Notes: generated by a model from the letters alone, not told the origin. 64,000 bases of DNA from Actinocatenispora sera (GCF_018324685.1 NZ_AP023354.1:6158426-6222425), one strand, 5' to 3'; numbered from the stretch's first letter, positions 52,275 through 60,773 are shown. Made by a program: numbers and translations.

Positions 52275-53105
52275 TCACCACCAGGCGTGCTCCTGCGCCC
52301 GGTCGGTACCGCCGGTGCGGTCCAGCCCGTCCAGCGCGGCCATGTCCTCGTCGGTCAGGGCGAAGTCGAAGACCTGGGCGTTGCTCTCGATCCGCTCGCG
52401 GTGGGTGGACTTCGGCAGCACGACCAGGCCGCGCTGCAGCGCCCACCGGATCAGCACCTGCGCCGGCGTGCGGCCCAGCCGCTCGGCGATCTCGGCCACC
52501 TGCCGGTCGCCCAGGTGCCGACCGGTACCCAGCGGGCTGTACGCCTCGAGCGCCACATTGCGGCGCTCGCACTCCGCCAGCAGCCCCCGGCGGAACTCGA
52601 ACGGGCTGAACTGGACCTGGTTGACCACCGGTGGCACCTCGGCGACCCCGAAGACCGCGCCCAGCTCGGCGACGTCGAAGTTGGAGACCCCGATCGAGCG
52701 CGCGTACCCGCGTTCGTGCGCCCGCTGCATCCCGTCCCACGCCCAGGTCGGCCCGCCCTGCGGCCAGTGGATGATGTACAGGTCGACGTAGTCGACGCCG
52801 AGGCGCTCCAGGCTGCGCTGCGCCTCCCGCTCCGGATCCTCCCGGCCGGGGAAGAACTTCGTGGTGAGGAACACCTCGTCGCGCGGCACCCCGCTGTCGC
52901 GCAGCGCCCGCCCGACGCTGCGCTCGTTGCGGTAGGCCTGCGCGGTGTCGATGTGCCGGTAGCCGGCGTCGAGCGCCCACCGCACCGCGTCCTCGCACGC
53001 GCGCCCGTCCGGCACCTGCCAGACGCCCAGCCCGAGCAGCGGGATCTCCTTGCCGTCGGCGAGCACCCGGGCCCGCCCGTCCGCCGTCGTACCTGGCTCT
53101 GCCAT
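52275..53105 (-). CDS. Aldo/keto reductase
   Basis: NADPH-dependent oxidoreductase of 276 residues, AKR5-type (2,5-diketo-gluconate reductase-like). The TIM-barrel motifs are present: GYRHIDTAQAYRNE with catalytic Asp and Tyr, Lys in TTKFFP, His in YIIHWPQG, the SIGVSNF loop and the cofactor segment LPKSTHRERIESN. Substrate undetermined. ATG at 53105 with AAGGAG nine bases upstream. It is divergent from vanH. Confidence 0.92.
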   Translation of the reverse strand: MAEPGTTADGRARVLADGKEIPLLGLGVWQVPDGRACEDAVRWALDAGYRHIDTAQAYRNERSVGRALRDSGVPRDEVFLTTKFFPGREDPEREAQRSLERLGVDYVDLYIIHWPQGGPTWAWDGMQRAHERGYARSIGVSNFDVAELGAVFGVAEVPPVVNQVQFSPFEFRRGLLAECERRNVALEAYSPLGTGRHLGDRQVAEIAERLGRTPAQVLIRWALQRGLVVLPKSTHRERIESNAQVFDFALTDEDMAALDGLDRTGGTDRAQEHAWW

Positions 53106-53204
53106 CGCGCGCTCCTTCACCGGGGTCGGACTGGTGTCGAGCCTATCGACCCGGCTTTCCGCCCGCCCGCGGTCACCGCACCGGGACGGCGTACCCGCTG
53201 GTAA

Positions 53205-53269
53205 CATATCGTCGTCGTATCCAGAATCGGATACGCGGCGGCAACGCGGCGACGACTTGACTGACCGGC
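53205..53269 (+). promoter_or_regulatory. vanH promoter with putative VanR-binding block
   Basis: CATATCGTCGTCGTATCC, then GATACGCGGCGGCAACGCGG and the -10-like TTGACT (53257-53262), seven bases before the ATG. The same block with the same spacing (52 bases from CATATC to TTGACT) precedes the vanY-like gene. Probable site of activation by phosphorylated VanR; mRNA predicted leaderless. Confidence 0.65.
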
Positions 53270-54301
53270 ATGACCTATCGGGAGCCAGTACGAGTTGCGG
53301 CCCGCCCCGCCCGGCCGACGGCATCCCCCTCGCCCGCCACGACGACCGGGATCACCGTGTACGGCTGCGGACCGGACGAGGCCGCCCTGTTCCGCATGCT
53401 GGCGCCGCGCCTCGGCGTGCGCCCCACCATCACCGACACGCCGCTGTCGGCGGGCAACGTCGCGCTGGCGCACGGGAACCGCTGCATCAGCGTCGGCCAC
53501 AAGACCCGGGTCGACCACACCACCCTGCGCACCCTGAGCCATGCCGGCGTGCGGTACATGTCCACCCGCAGCGTCGGGTTCGACCACATCGACGTCGGCT
53601 ACGCCGCGAGCATCGGCGTGTGCGTGGAGAACGTCGCGTACTCGCCCGACAGCGTCGCGGACTACACGCTGATGCTGATGTTGATGGCGGTGCGGCACGC
53701 CCGCTCCGTGCTCACCCGGGCCGACCGGCACGACTACCGGCTGGACAAGGTACGCGGCCGGGAGCTGCGCGACCTGACCGTCGGGGTCGTCGGTACCGGG
53801 CGCATCGGCGCGGCGGTCGTCGACCGGCTGTCCGGCTTCGGTTGCCGGGTCCTGGCCCACGACGCCCATCCGAGCACCGCGGCCGAACACGTGTCGCTCG
53901 AGGAGCTGTTGCGCGGCAGCGACATCGTCACGCTGCACACCCCGCTCAACGCCGGCACCCACCACCTGCTCGACCGGCGCCGGATCGGGCAGCTGCGGCG
54001 CGGCGCGATCGTCGTCAACACCGGGCGCGGCCCGCTGGTCGACACCGACGCGCTGCTCGACGCGCTGGAATCGGCCGAGCTGGGCGGCGCGGCGCTGGAC
54101 GTGGTCGAGGGCGAGGAGGGCATCTTCTACGCCGACTGCCGGGACCGGCCACTGGCCGGCACGGCGCTGGACCGGTTGCAGCGGCTGCCGAACGTCATCG
54201 TCAGCCCGCACACCGCCTACTACACCGATCACGCGCTGCGCGACACGGTCGAGAACTCCATCGCCAACTGTCTCCGATTCGAAAGCAGAAGCCATGACTA
54301 G
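53270..54301 (+). CDS. vanH: VanH D-lactate dehydrogenase
   Basis: NAD(P)-dependent D-2-hydroxyacid dehydrogenase of 343 residues that reduces pyruvate to D-lactate for modified peptidoglycan precursors. Rossmann motif GVVGTGRIG (172-180); catalytic Arg253 (NTGRGPLVD), Glu280 region (DVVEGEEG) and His314 (SPHTAYYT). The N-terminal 25 residues are a Pro/Ala-rich extension. First gene of vanHAX; its stop overlaps the vanA start by eight bases. Confidence 0.95.
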   Translation: MTYREPVRVAARPARPTASPSPATTTGITVYGCGPDEAALFRMLAPRLGVRPTITDTPLSAGNVALAHGNRCISVGHKTRVDHTTLRTLSHAGVRYMSTRSVGFDHIDVGYAASIGVCVENVAYSPDSVADYTLMLMLMAVRHARSVLTRADRHDYRLDKVRGRELRDLTVGVVGTGRIGAAVVDRLSGFGCRVLAHDAHPSTAAEHVSLEELLRGSDIVTLHTPLNAGTHHLLDRRRIGQLRRGAIVVNTGRGPLVDTDALLDALESAELGGAALDVVEGEEGIFYADCRDRPLAGTALDRLQRLPNVIVSPHTAYYTDHALRDTVENSIANCLRFESRSHD

Positions 54302-55340
54302 GTTGAAGGTCGGCATCGTGTTCGGTGGCTGCTCCGAGGAGCACCCCATCTCGGTCAAGTCCGCGCAGGAGGTGGCGAGGAACCTCGACCTGGCGAAGTA
54401 CGAGCCGTTCTACATCGGGATCACCCGAAGCGGTGCGTGGCAGCTGTGCGACGGGCCCGCGCCGGACTGGGAGAGCGGCAACTGCCGCCCGGCCGTACTG
54501 TCCCCGGACCGCGGGGTGCGCGGGCTGCTGGTGTTCGACGAGGGCAAGTACGAAACGGTCGAGCTGGACCTGGTGTTCCCGGTGCTGCACGGCAAGCTCG
54601 GTGAGGACGGCGCGATGCAGGGTTTGCTCGAGCTGTCCGGCATGCCGTACGTCGGGTGCGGCATCCAGAGCTCCGCGCTGTGCATGGACAAGTCGCTGGC
54701 GTACCTGGTGGTGCGCAGCGCGGGGATCGCCACACCGCAGTTCTGGACGGTCGACGCCGGTGAGGCCGTCGATCCGGACCGGTTGCCCTATCCGGTCTTC
54801 GTCAAGCCGGCCCGCTCCGGCTCCTCCTTCGGCGTCAGCAAGGCCGCCGGGCCGGCGGACCTGCCGGGCGCGGTGGCCGCGGCACGCGAGTTCGACTCGA
54901 AGGTGCTGATCGAGGCGGCGGTCGCCGGGACCGAGGTCGGCTGCGCGATCCTCGGCAACGACACCGACCTGGTCGCCGGCGAGGTGGACCAGATCACGCT
55001 GTCGCACGGCTTCTTCAAGATTCACCAGGAGAACGCGCCGGAGACCGGCTCGGAGAACTCGACGATCACCGTGCCGGCGAACATCCCGGCGCCGACCCGG
55101 GAGCTCGTCCAGGAGACCGCGAAGGCGATCTACCGCGCCCTGGGCTGCCGCGGGCTCGCCCGGGTGGACATGTTCCTGACCGACGACGGGACCGTGGTGC
55201 TCAACGAGGTCAACACGTTTCCCGGCACCACCACGTACAGCCGGTACCCGCGGATGATGGCGGCGGCCGGTGTGCCGATGTCCGAGGTGATCGACCGGAT
55301 CGCGGCGCTGGCACTCACCGGAAGCGGAACCCGGCGATGA
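54294..55340 (+). CDS. vanA: VanA-type D-alanine--D-lactate ligase
   Basis: ATP-grasp ligase of 348 residues joining D-Ala to D-Lac, which lowers glycopeptide affinity for the cell-wall precursor. It has the D-Ala-D-Lac specific residues Lys22 (ISVKSAQ) and His244 in the omega loop (FKIHQENAPETGSEN), at exactly the positions known in VanA, rather than the Tyr of D-Ala-D-Ala ligases. ATP-binding and metal residues (LIEAAVAG, NEVNTFPG) are intact. Starts inside the vanH 3' end; its stop overlaps vanX. Confidence 0.95.
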   Translation: MTRLKVGIVFGGCSEEHPISVKSAQEVARNLDLAKYEPFYIGITRSGAWQLCDGPAPDWESGNCRPAVLSPDRGVRGLLVFDEGKYETVELDLVFPVLHGKLGEDGAMQGLLELSGMPYVGCGIQSSALCMDKSLAYLVVRSAGIATPQFWTVDAGEAVDPDRLPYPVFVKPARSGSSFGVSKAAGPADLPGAVAAAREFDSKVLIEAAVAGTEVGCAILGNDTDLVAGEVDQITLSHGFFKIHQENAPETGSENSTITVPANIPAPTRELVQETAKAIYRALGCRGLARVDMFLTDDGTVVLNEVNTFPGTTTYSRYPRMMAAAGVPMSEVIDRIAALALTGSGTRR

Positions 55341-55951
55341 ACGGCGACTTCGTCTTCGTGGACGAGCTCGTGCCCGGGATCCGCTGGGACGCCAAGTACG
55401 CCACCTGGGACAACTTCACCGGCAAGCCGGTGGACGGCTACCCGGCGAACCGCATCGTCGGTACCAAGGCGCTGTGTACCGCGCTGGACGACGTGCGGCG
55501 GCAGGCCGAGACGCTCGGCCTCGGGTTGTTGCTGTGGGACGCCTACCGCCCGCAGCGCGCGGTCGACCGGTTCCTGCGCTGGTCCACCGAGCCGGAGGAC
55601 GGGCGGACCAAGTCGCGGCACTACCCCAACATCGACCGGGCCGCCATGATCGAGCAGGGCTACGTGGCGAGGCGGTCCGCGCACAGCCGGGGCAGCACCG
55701 TCGACCTGACGCTGTACCACCTGGCCACCGGTGATCTCGTCGCGATGGGCGGCGACCACGACCTGATGGACCCGATCTCCCACCACCGCGCCGCGGGCCT
55801 GCCGCCGGCCGCGACGGCCAACCGCGATCAACTGCGCGATCTGATGTGCGCCGGCGGATTCCGCCCGTACGACTGCGAGTGGTGGCACTACACGCTGGCC
55901 GACGAGCCGTACCCGGACACCTACTTCGACTTCCCGATCCTCGCCAACTGA
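55337..55951 (+). CDS. vanX: VanX D-Ala-D-Ala dipeptidase
   Basis: Zinc dipeptidase of 204 residues that removes D-Ala-D-Ala so only D-Ala-D-Lac enters the wall. Active-site residues match VanX by position: Arg71 (AYRPQ), zinc ligands His116 and Asp123 (SAHSRGSTVD), Glu181 and His184 (EWWHY). No signal peptide, so cytoplasmic. ATG at 55337 overlaps the vanA stop by four bases. Confidence 0.95.
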   Translation: MNGDFVFVDELVPGIRWDAKYATWDNFTGKPVDGYPANRIVGTKALCTALDDVRRQAETLGLGLLLWDAYRPQRAVDRFLRWSTEPEDGRTKSRHYPNIDRAAMIEQGYVARRSAHSRGSTVDLTLYHLATGDLVAMGGDHDLMDPISHHRAAGLPPAATANRDQLRDLMCAGGFRPYDCEWWHYTLADEPYPDTYFDFPILAN

Positions 55952-55976
55952 GCCCACCCCCGAACAGACAAGGAAC

Positions 55977-57113
55977 GTGCATGTCACCGCAGCCGTGCCC
56001 CGGGGCGACCGCGTGAGCGCACCACGCGTCGTCGTCGCCGGCGGCCATTCGGCCGGCCACATCGAGCCCGCGATGAACCTCGCCGACGCGCTGCGCCGGC
56101 TGGACCCCACCGCCGAGGTCACCGCGCTGGGCACCGTCCGCGGCCTCGACACCACGCTCGTCCCGGCCCGGGGCTACCCGCTCGAACTGATCCCGCCGGT
56201 ACCGTTGCCGCGCAACCTGAACCTGGCGCTGCTGCAGACCCCGGGCAAGCTGCGCGACTCGGTCCGCGCGGCCGGGACGGTGCTCGACCGGGTACGGGCC
56301 GAGGCCGTCGTGGGCTTCGGCGGCTACGTGGCCGCGCCGGCCTACCTCGCCGCGCACCGGCGCGGCCTGCCCATCATCGTGCACGAGGCGAACGCCCAGC
56401 CTGGCGTCGCCAACCGGCTCGCGGCCCGGCTGACCACGCACGTGTTCACCGCCACCCCGGCGGTACGGCTGGCGCACGCCACCGCGATCGGGATCCCGCT
56501 GCGGCCGGCGATCACCGGACTGGACCGGCCCGCGCTGCGCGCCGCGGCCCGGCGCCGGTTCGGCCTGCAACCCGGGGGGCCGGTACTGCTGGTGACCGGC
56601 GGCTCGCAAGGAGCCCGCGCGATCAACCTCGCGGTGTCCGGTGCCGCCGCGGAACTGCGCGCGGCCGGCGTGCAGGTACTGCACATCACCGGTCCACAGC
56701 ACGAGGTCGGGTCGCCGGCCGGCGACCCGCCGTACGTCGTGCTCCGCTACGTCGACGAGATGCAGTACGCCTACGCCGCGGCCGACTTCGTGATCTGCCG
56801 TTCCGGCGCGATGACCTGCGCCGAGCTGGCCGCGGTCGGCCTGCCCGCGGCGTACGTGCCGCTGCCGCTGCGCGGCGGCGAGCAGCGACACAACGCCGAG
56901 CCGATCGTCGCGGCCGGCGGCGCGCTGCTGGTCGACAACGCCGACCTCGACCCCGCCTGGGTTCGGAGCACCCTGCTGCCGGTACTCACCGATCCCGGTC
57001 GGATCGCGACGATGTCGGCGGCCGCGTCGGCCGCCGGCGCGCCCGACGCCGACCTCGTCCTGGCCCGCCACGTCCTCGCCACGATCGCCGACCGGCGCGG
57101 AGGTGACCGGTGA
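55977..57113 (+). CDS. MurG homologue inside the van operon
   Basis: Glycosyltransferase-B fold protein of 378 residues related to MurG, which adds GlcNAc to lipid I at the inner membrane face. Visible: N-terminal glycine-rich GGHSAGHIEPAMNLADAL, HEANAQPGVANRLAA, the nucleotide-side GGSQGARAIN and the donor loop RSGAMTCAELAAVGLPAAYVPLP. GTG at 55977 (or GTG 56013) after AAGGA. It is 25 bp after vanX and its stop overlaps the GNAT start, so it belongs to the operon. It may process the D-Lac lipid I; whether a housekeeping murG exists elsewhere is unknown. Confidence 0.88.
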   Translation: MHVTAAVPRGDRVSAPRVVVAGGHSAGHIEPAMNLADALRRLDPTAEVTALGTVRGLDTTLVPARGYPLELIPPVPLPRNLNLALLQTPGKLRDSVRAAGTVLDRVRAEAVVGFGGYVAAPAYLAAHRRGLPIIVHEANAQPGVANRLAARLTTHVFTATPAVRLAHATAIGIPLRPAITGLDRPALRAAARRRFGLQPGGPVLLVTGGSQGARAINLAVSGAAAELRAAGVQVLHITGPQHEVGSPAGDPPYVVLRYVDEMQYAYAAADFVICRSGAMTCAELAAVGLPAAYVPLPLRGGEQRHNAEPIVAAGGALLVDNADLDPAWVRSTLLPVLTDPGRIATMSAAASAAGAPDADLVLARHVLATIADRRGGDR

Positions 57114-57628
57114 ACCGCGGCATGACGATCCGATCGGCGCGCGGTGCCGACGCCGGAGCGGTCGCGGTGCTGCTGGATCAACTGGGTTACCCGCAGGACG
57201 ATCCGGCGGCGACGGCGGACCGGATCCGGTCCTGGGCCGACGATCCGGCCGGCGCGGCCTACGTCGCCGAGGCCGACGGCGAGCTGCTCGGCGTCGTCGC
57301 CGTCCGGGTCTGCCCGTACTTCGAACGGGGCGGCGCCTGGGCCCGGATCACGGCCCTGGTCGTGTCCGACCGGGCGCGCCGGCGAGGTGTGGGCGCCCGC
57401 CTCCTCGCAGCCGCGGAGTCCTTCGCGATCCGCCAGGGCTGCCGTCGGATGGAGGTCACCAGCGCGGACCACCGCTCGGACGCGCACGCGTTCTACCGCC
57501 GTCGCGGGTACACCGACCAGGCCGGATCGTCGTCCCGGTTCCTCCGGGACCTGGACACCGGCGCCGATCGGTACCGAGCGGCGGTCGTCACCCGACCGCC
57601 GGGGGCGCGGCCATCAGCTGGACCGTGA
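57110..57628 (+). CDS. GNAT-family acetyltransferase, last gene of the van operon
   Basis: N-acetyltransferase of 172 residues. The acetyl-CoA site is ITALVVSDRARRRGVGARLL and the C-terminal AHAFYRRRGYTDQA is typical. The acceptor is unknown; position at the end of vanHAX-murG suggests a cell-wall or drug-linked substrate, but this is speculation. GTG at 57110 overlaps the murG stop by four bases. Its last 41 bp overlap the 3' end of the convergent vanS. Confidence 0.85.
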   Translation: MNRGMTIRSARGADAGAVAVLLDQLGYPQDDPAATADRIRSWADDPAGAAYVAEADGELLGVVAVRVCPYFERGGAWARITALVVSDRARRRGVGARLLAAAESFAIRQGCRRMEVTSADHRSDAHAFYRRRGYTDQAGSSSRFLRDLDTGADRYRAAVVTRPPGARPSAGP

Positions 57629-58679
57629 CGCGGAGGCCGCCGGACGGCAATGGGACGAGGCTGAGCGCGCCGTCGTGCGCCCGGGTGATGCTCTTGACGA
57701 TGGCCAGGCCGAGGCCCACCCCGGCGTGGTCGCGGTGGATGCGCTGGCTGCCCCGCTGGAACGGCTCGGTGAGCGTCGCCACCAGCTGCGGCGAGAGCCG
57801 CTCGCCGGTGTTGTCGACTGTCAGCACCACGAAACCGGCGAACGCCGCGGTGTGCACCCGCACGGTGCCGTTCCGCGGCAGGTTGTGCACGATCGCGTTG
57901 TGCAGCAGGTTCGTGGTCAGCTGCAGCAGCAGCGGATGCGAGCCGATCGTGACCGCGACCTGGCCGGCGGTCTCGATCGTGACGCCGCGCTTTTCCGCCA
58001 GCGGCAGCAGCGTCTCCCCCGCCTCCTCGGCCACCAGTGACAGGTCGACCGGCTCCCGGGTGAAGGAGCGCCGATCGGCGCGGCTGAGCAGCAACAGCGC
58101 CTCGGTCAGGTCGATCGCCCGCCCGTTGACGTAGTGCAGCCGTTCGATCAGCTCCCGGGTGTCGTGGTCCGGATCGTTGCGCGCCACGTCGAGCAGCGTC
58201 TGGGTGATCGCGAGCGGGGTACGCAGCTCGTGCGAGGCGTTCGCCGCGAACCGTTGCTGCTCGGCCACCTGTGCCTCGATCCGGGCGAGCATCGCGTCGA
58301 AGCTGTCGGCCAGCTCCCGGAACTCGTCGGCGCGGCCCTCCAGTTCGATCCGGTGCGACAGCGACCCGCTCGCCGCCTTACGGGTGGCGTGGGTGATCCG
58401 GGTCAGCGGGGCGAGCATCCGGCCGGCCAGGATCCACCCGCCGAACAGCCCGAAGATCAGCAGGAAGAGCATCATCCAGGCGATCTTCGGGGCGAACGCC
58501 TCGATCAGGTCGGTGCGTCCTGGAATCATCATCCCGGGCGTGGAGGTGACGACCACCCACGGCACGTAGCGCAGCAGGAAGAAGTACACCACCGCGAGCA
58601 TCAGCGCACCGGCCACCATGAGGAACCCGGCATAGCTGAGCGTCAGCTTCAGCCGAACGCTCATCCCGGGCTTACGCAC
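57588..58679 (-). CDS. vanS: VanS sensor histidine kinase
   Basis: Membrane sensor kinase of 363 residues, actinomycete VanS type (opening RKPGMSVRLKLTLSYAGF). Two helices (about 13-36 and 66-86) frame a short extracellular loop of about 30 residues that should sense glycopeptide or wall damage. HAMP, then H-box ASHELRTPL (His150), N-box NLLHNAIVHN and G-box GVGLGLAIVKS. GTG 58679 overlaps the vanR stop by eight bases and gives the family-typical N-terminus; ATG 58664 is possible. It is predicted to phosphorylate VanR. Confidence 0.92.
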   Translation of the reverse strand: MRKPGMSVRLKLTLSYAGFLMVAGALMLAVVYFFLLRYVPWVVVTSTPGMMIPGRTDLIEAFAPKIAWMMLFLLIFGLFGGWILAGRMLAPLTRITHATRKAASGSLSHRIELEGRADEFRELADSFDAMLARIEAQVAEQQRFAANASHELRTPLAITQTLLDVARNDPDHDTRELIERLHYVNGRAIDLTEALLLLSRADRRSFTREPVDLSLVAEEAGETLLPLAEKRGVTIETAGQVAVTIGSHPLLLQLTTNLLHNAIVHNLPRNGTVRVHTAAFAGFVVLTVDNTGERLSPQLVATLTEPFQRGSQRIHRDHAGVGLGLAIVKSITRAHDGALSLVPLPSGGLRVTVQLMAAPPAVG

Positions 58680-59367
58680 GGTCCGCGCCCCCCCGCCCGG
58701 TGCCCGCTTCGGCATCGATGCGGTAGCCGACGCCGGGGACCGTGGCGATCAACCACGGTTCGCCGAGCCTCTTGCGCAGCGCCGAGACGGTGATGCGCAC
58801 CGCGTTGGTGAACGGGTCGGCGTTGATGTCCCAGGCCCGCTCCAGCAACTCCTCGGCGCTGATCACGCCGCCCTCGGCGCCGACGAGTACCTCCAGTACC
58901 GCGAACTGCTTCCTGGTCAGCGCGATGTACTTGCCGTCCCGGTACACCTCGCGGCGGAACGGGTCCAACCGCAGCCCGGCGATCTCCCGTACCGGTGGCC
59001 GGCTGTAGCTCCGGCGGCGGTCCAGCGCCCGCAGCCGCAGCACCAGCTCGCGCAGCGCGAACGGCTTGGTGAGGTAGTCGTCGGCGCCGATCTCGAAGCC
59101 GGAGGCCTTGTCGTCGATCCGGTCGGCGGCGGTGAGCATCAGGATCGGCATCCCGCTGCCGGAGCTGACGATGCTCTGCGCCACCTCGTCCCCGGACGGG
59201 CCGGGAATGTCACGGTCGAGCACCGCGAGGTCGTAGGCGTTGACGCTCAACAGCTCCAGCGCGGTGTCCCCGTCACCGGCGATGTCGGCCGCGATCGCCT
59301 CCAGCCGCAGGCCGTCACGGATGGCCTCGGCCATGTAGGGCTCGTCCTCGACCACCAACACACGCAT
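58672..59367 (-). CDS. vanR: VanR response regulator
   Basis: OmpR-type regulator of 231 residues. The receiver has the phospho-acceptor Asp51 (VLDRDIPG), Thr in MLTAAD and Lys in LTKPF; the C-terminal winged helix is at about 125-225 (NAVRITVSALRKRLG). It is predicted to activate vanHAX and vanY through the conserved promoter block. ATG at 59367; the -10 TAGCAT lies seven bases upstream, so leaderless. Confidence 0.93.
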   Translation of the reverse strand: MRVLVVEDEPYMAEAIRDGLRLEAIAADIAGDGDTALELLSVNAYDLAVLDRDIPGPSGDEVAQSIVSSGSGMPILMLTAADRIDDKASGFEIGADDYLTKPFALRELVLRLRALDRRRSYSRPPVREIAGLRLDPFRREVYRDGKYIALTRKQFAVLEVLVGAEGGVISAEELLERAWDINADPFTNAVRITVSALRKRLGEPWLIATVPGVGYRIDAEAGTGRGGADRA

Positions 59368-59374
59368 GGTCCCG

Positions 59375-59380
59375 ATGCTA
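59375..59380 (-). promoter_or_regulatory. -10 box of vanRS
   Basis: Minus-strand TAGCAT, seven bases before the ATG at 59367. The 87-bp vanR/vanY spacer contains both promoters, so VanR bound at 59391-59440 could act on both. Confidence 0.45.
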
Positions 59381-59390
59381 GGAGCCGGCG

Positions 59391-59454
59391 CATATCGTCG
59401 GCATACCAAAAACCACATACGGGCGAGCAACACGGCGCCGCCTTGACTGCCCGC
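59391..59454 (+). promoter_or_regulatory. vanY promoter with putative VanR-binding block
   Basis: CATATCGTCGGCATACC, then CATACGGGCGAGCAACACGG and TTGACT (59443-59448), six bases before the ATG at 59455. Same block and spacing as upstream of vanH. Confidence 0.65.
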
Positions 59455-59985
59455 ATGCGACAAACCACCTCGGTACCAGCGAAGACCGGCCGGATCCCAC
59501 CCGACGACGCGCCGCCCCCGGCACCGACCACCAGCGAGGCGGACGGCGTGCTGCCCGCCGGCGTGACGGTGTTCGACGACCGCTACCCCGGCGTCGCCAA
59601 CCTCGACCCCGACCTGCTCCGCGCCCTGCGCGCGGCGGCCACCGACGCCACCCGGGACGGCGTGGAGTTCCGGGTCAACAGCGGCTGGCGCTCCCCGGCG
59701 TACCAGAACCAGCTGCTGCGCGAGGCGGTCGCCAAGTACGGGTCGGCGGCCGAGGCCGCGCGCTGGGTCGCCACCGCGACGACCTCCGCGCACGTGGCCG
59801 GCCACGCCGTCGACATCGGCCGGTTCGACGCCACCGCCTGGCTGGCCCGGCACGGCGCCCGGTACGGGCTGTGCCAGATCTACCGGAACGAGCCCTGGCA
59901 CTACGAGCTGCGCCCGGAGGCGGCCCGGCACGGTCGCCCGCCCCTCTACCCCGACCCCACCCACGACCCCCGCATGCACCCCTGA
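59455..59985 (+). CDS. VanY/VanXY-like D,D-peptidase without membrane anchor
   Basis: Zinc D,D-peptidase of 176 residues. Motifs: Arg79 (GWRSPAYQ), zinc ligands His113 and Asp120 (SAHVAGHAVD) and His149 (EPWHYE). VanY enzymes trim the last D-Ala from precursors, usually from a membrane anchor; this protein has a Pro-rich N-terminus with no signal or membrane helix, so it is probably cytoplasmic like VanXY proteins. ATG at 59455 (a TTG four codons earlier falls in the -10). Shares the VanR-type promoter block. Confidence 0.85.
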   Translation: MRQTTSVPAKTGRIPPDDAPPPAPTTSEADGVLPAGVTVFDDRYPGVANLDPDLLRALRAAATDATRDGVEFRVNSGWRSPAYQNQLLREAVAKYGSAAEAARWVATATTSAHVAGHAVDIGRFDATAWLARHGARYGLCQIYRNEPWHYELRPEAARHGRPPLYPDPTHDPRMHP

Positions 59986-60058
59986 ACTCCGCTGGCCGCC
60001 CGAAACACCGACAACGGCGCCGAACGGCGCCCGTTCGGACGAACGGCGCAGCGGCCCG

Positions 60059-60640
60059 TCACAGCCGCGAGACGTAGGGGTTGCCGGCGAGGTAGAAGCG
60101 GCGGGGTGCCGCGGCGGCGCGGGAGATGCCGACCCTCGTCGTGGTGACGATGCGAGCCTCGTCGACCGGATCGCGCTCGACCAGCCGCACCGGCGGCAGT
60201 GACAGGTCGTGGCCGCTGAGCGTTCGGGTGATGCCGAGGGCCTGGCACACCTTGCCCGGTCCGTTGGTCAGTGCCGGCCCGCCACGTCCGCGCCGGACCC
60301 GCATGACGTCCTCGCCCTCGATCGGTTCGGCGGCCCGGATCAACGCCCCGCTGCCGTACCCGTCCCGCCCGGTGACGACGTTGCAGCAGTGATGGATGCC
60401 GTGGCTGAGGTAGACGTAGAGGTGTCCGGCCGAGCGGAACATCGCGTCGGTTCTCGCGGTGCGCCCGCGAAACGCGTGGCTGGCCTCGTCGTCCTGGTCG
60501 TACGCCTCGGTCTCCACGATCCGCACGGCCAGGGTGCGGCCGTCGAGCTCGCGGCGCAGCTCGCATCCGAGCAGCCGGCGCGCGGCCCGTTCCACCGGAA
60601 GGTCGAGCCAGTCGAATCCTGGCCGCGGGGTCTCACTCAT
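60059..60640 (-). CDS. 3-methyladenine DNA glycosylase, AAG/Mpg family
   Basis: Base-excision repair enzyme of 193 residues of the alkyladenine glycosylase family. Characteristic: RRLLGCELRRELDGR, the catalytic ETEAY (Glu in VETEAYDQDDEASHAF), MFRSAGHLYVYLSHGIHHCCNVV and LTNGPGKVCQALGI. It removes alkylated purines such as 3-methyladenine. ATG at 60640; no strong ribosome site. Convergent with vanY. Confidence 0.92.
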   Translation of the reverse strand: MSETPRPGFDWLDLPVERAARRLLGCELRRELDGRTLAVRIVETEAYDQDDEASHAFRGRTARTDAMFRSAGHLYVYLSHGIHHCCNVVTGRDGYGSGALIRAAEPIEGEDVMRVRRGRGGPALTNGPGKVCQALGITRTLSGHDLSLPPVRLVERDPVDEARIVTTTRVGISRAAAAPRRFYLAGNPYVSRL

Positions 60641-60708
60641 CGTCGGCACGAAGCCTAGCGCAGGCCATCGGCGTCGATGAGCGACGACCCGGTCCGGGCG
60701 GGCGGAGG

Positions 60709-60773
60709 GTCGCCGGGACAGCGGCGCCCGGCCGGTGGTCCGGCCGGCCGGCGGTCGCCGGGACAGCGGCGCC
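60709..60773. repeat. Two direct copies of a 20-bp sequence, 45 bp apart
   Basis: GTCGCCGGGACAGCGGCGCC occurs exactly at 60709-60728 and 60754-60773, with GC-rich CCGGCCGG filler. It lies in the gap between two minus-strand genes. Confidence 0.85.
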
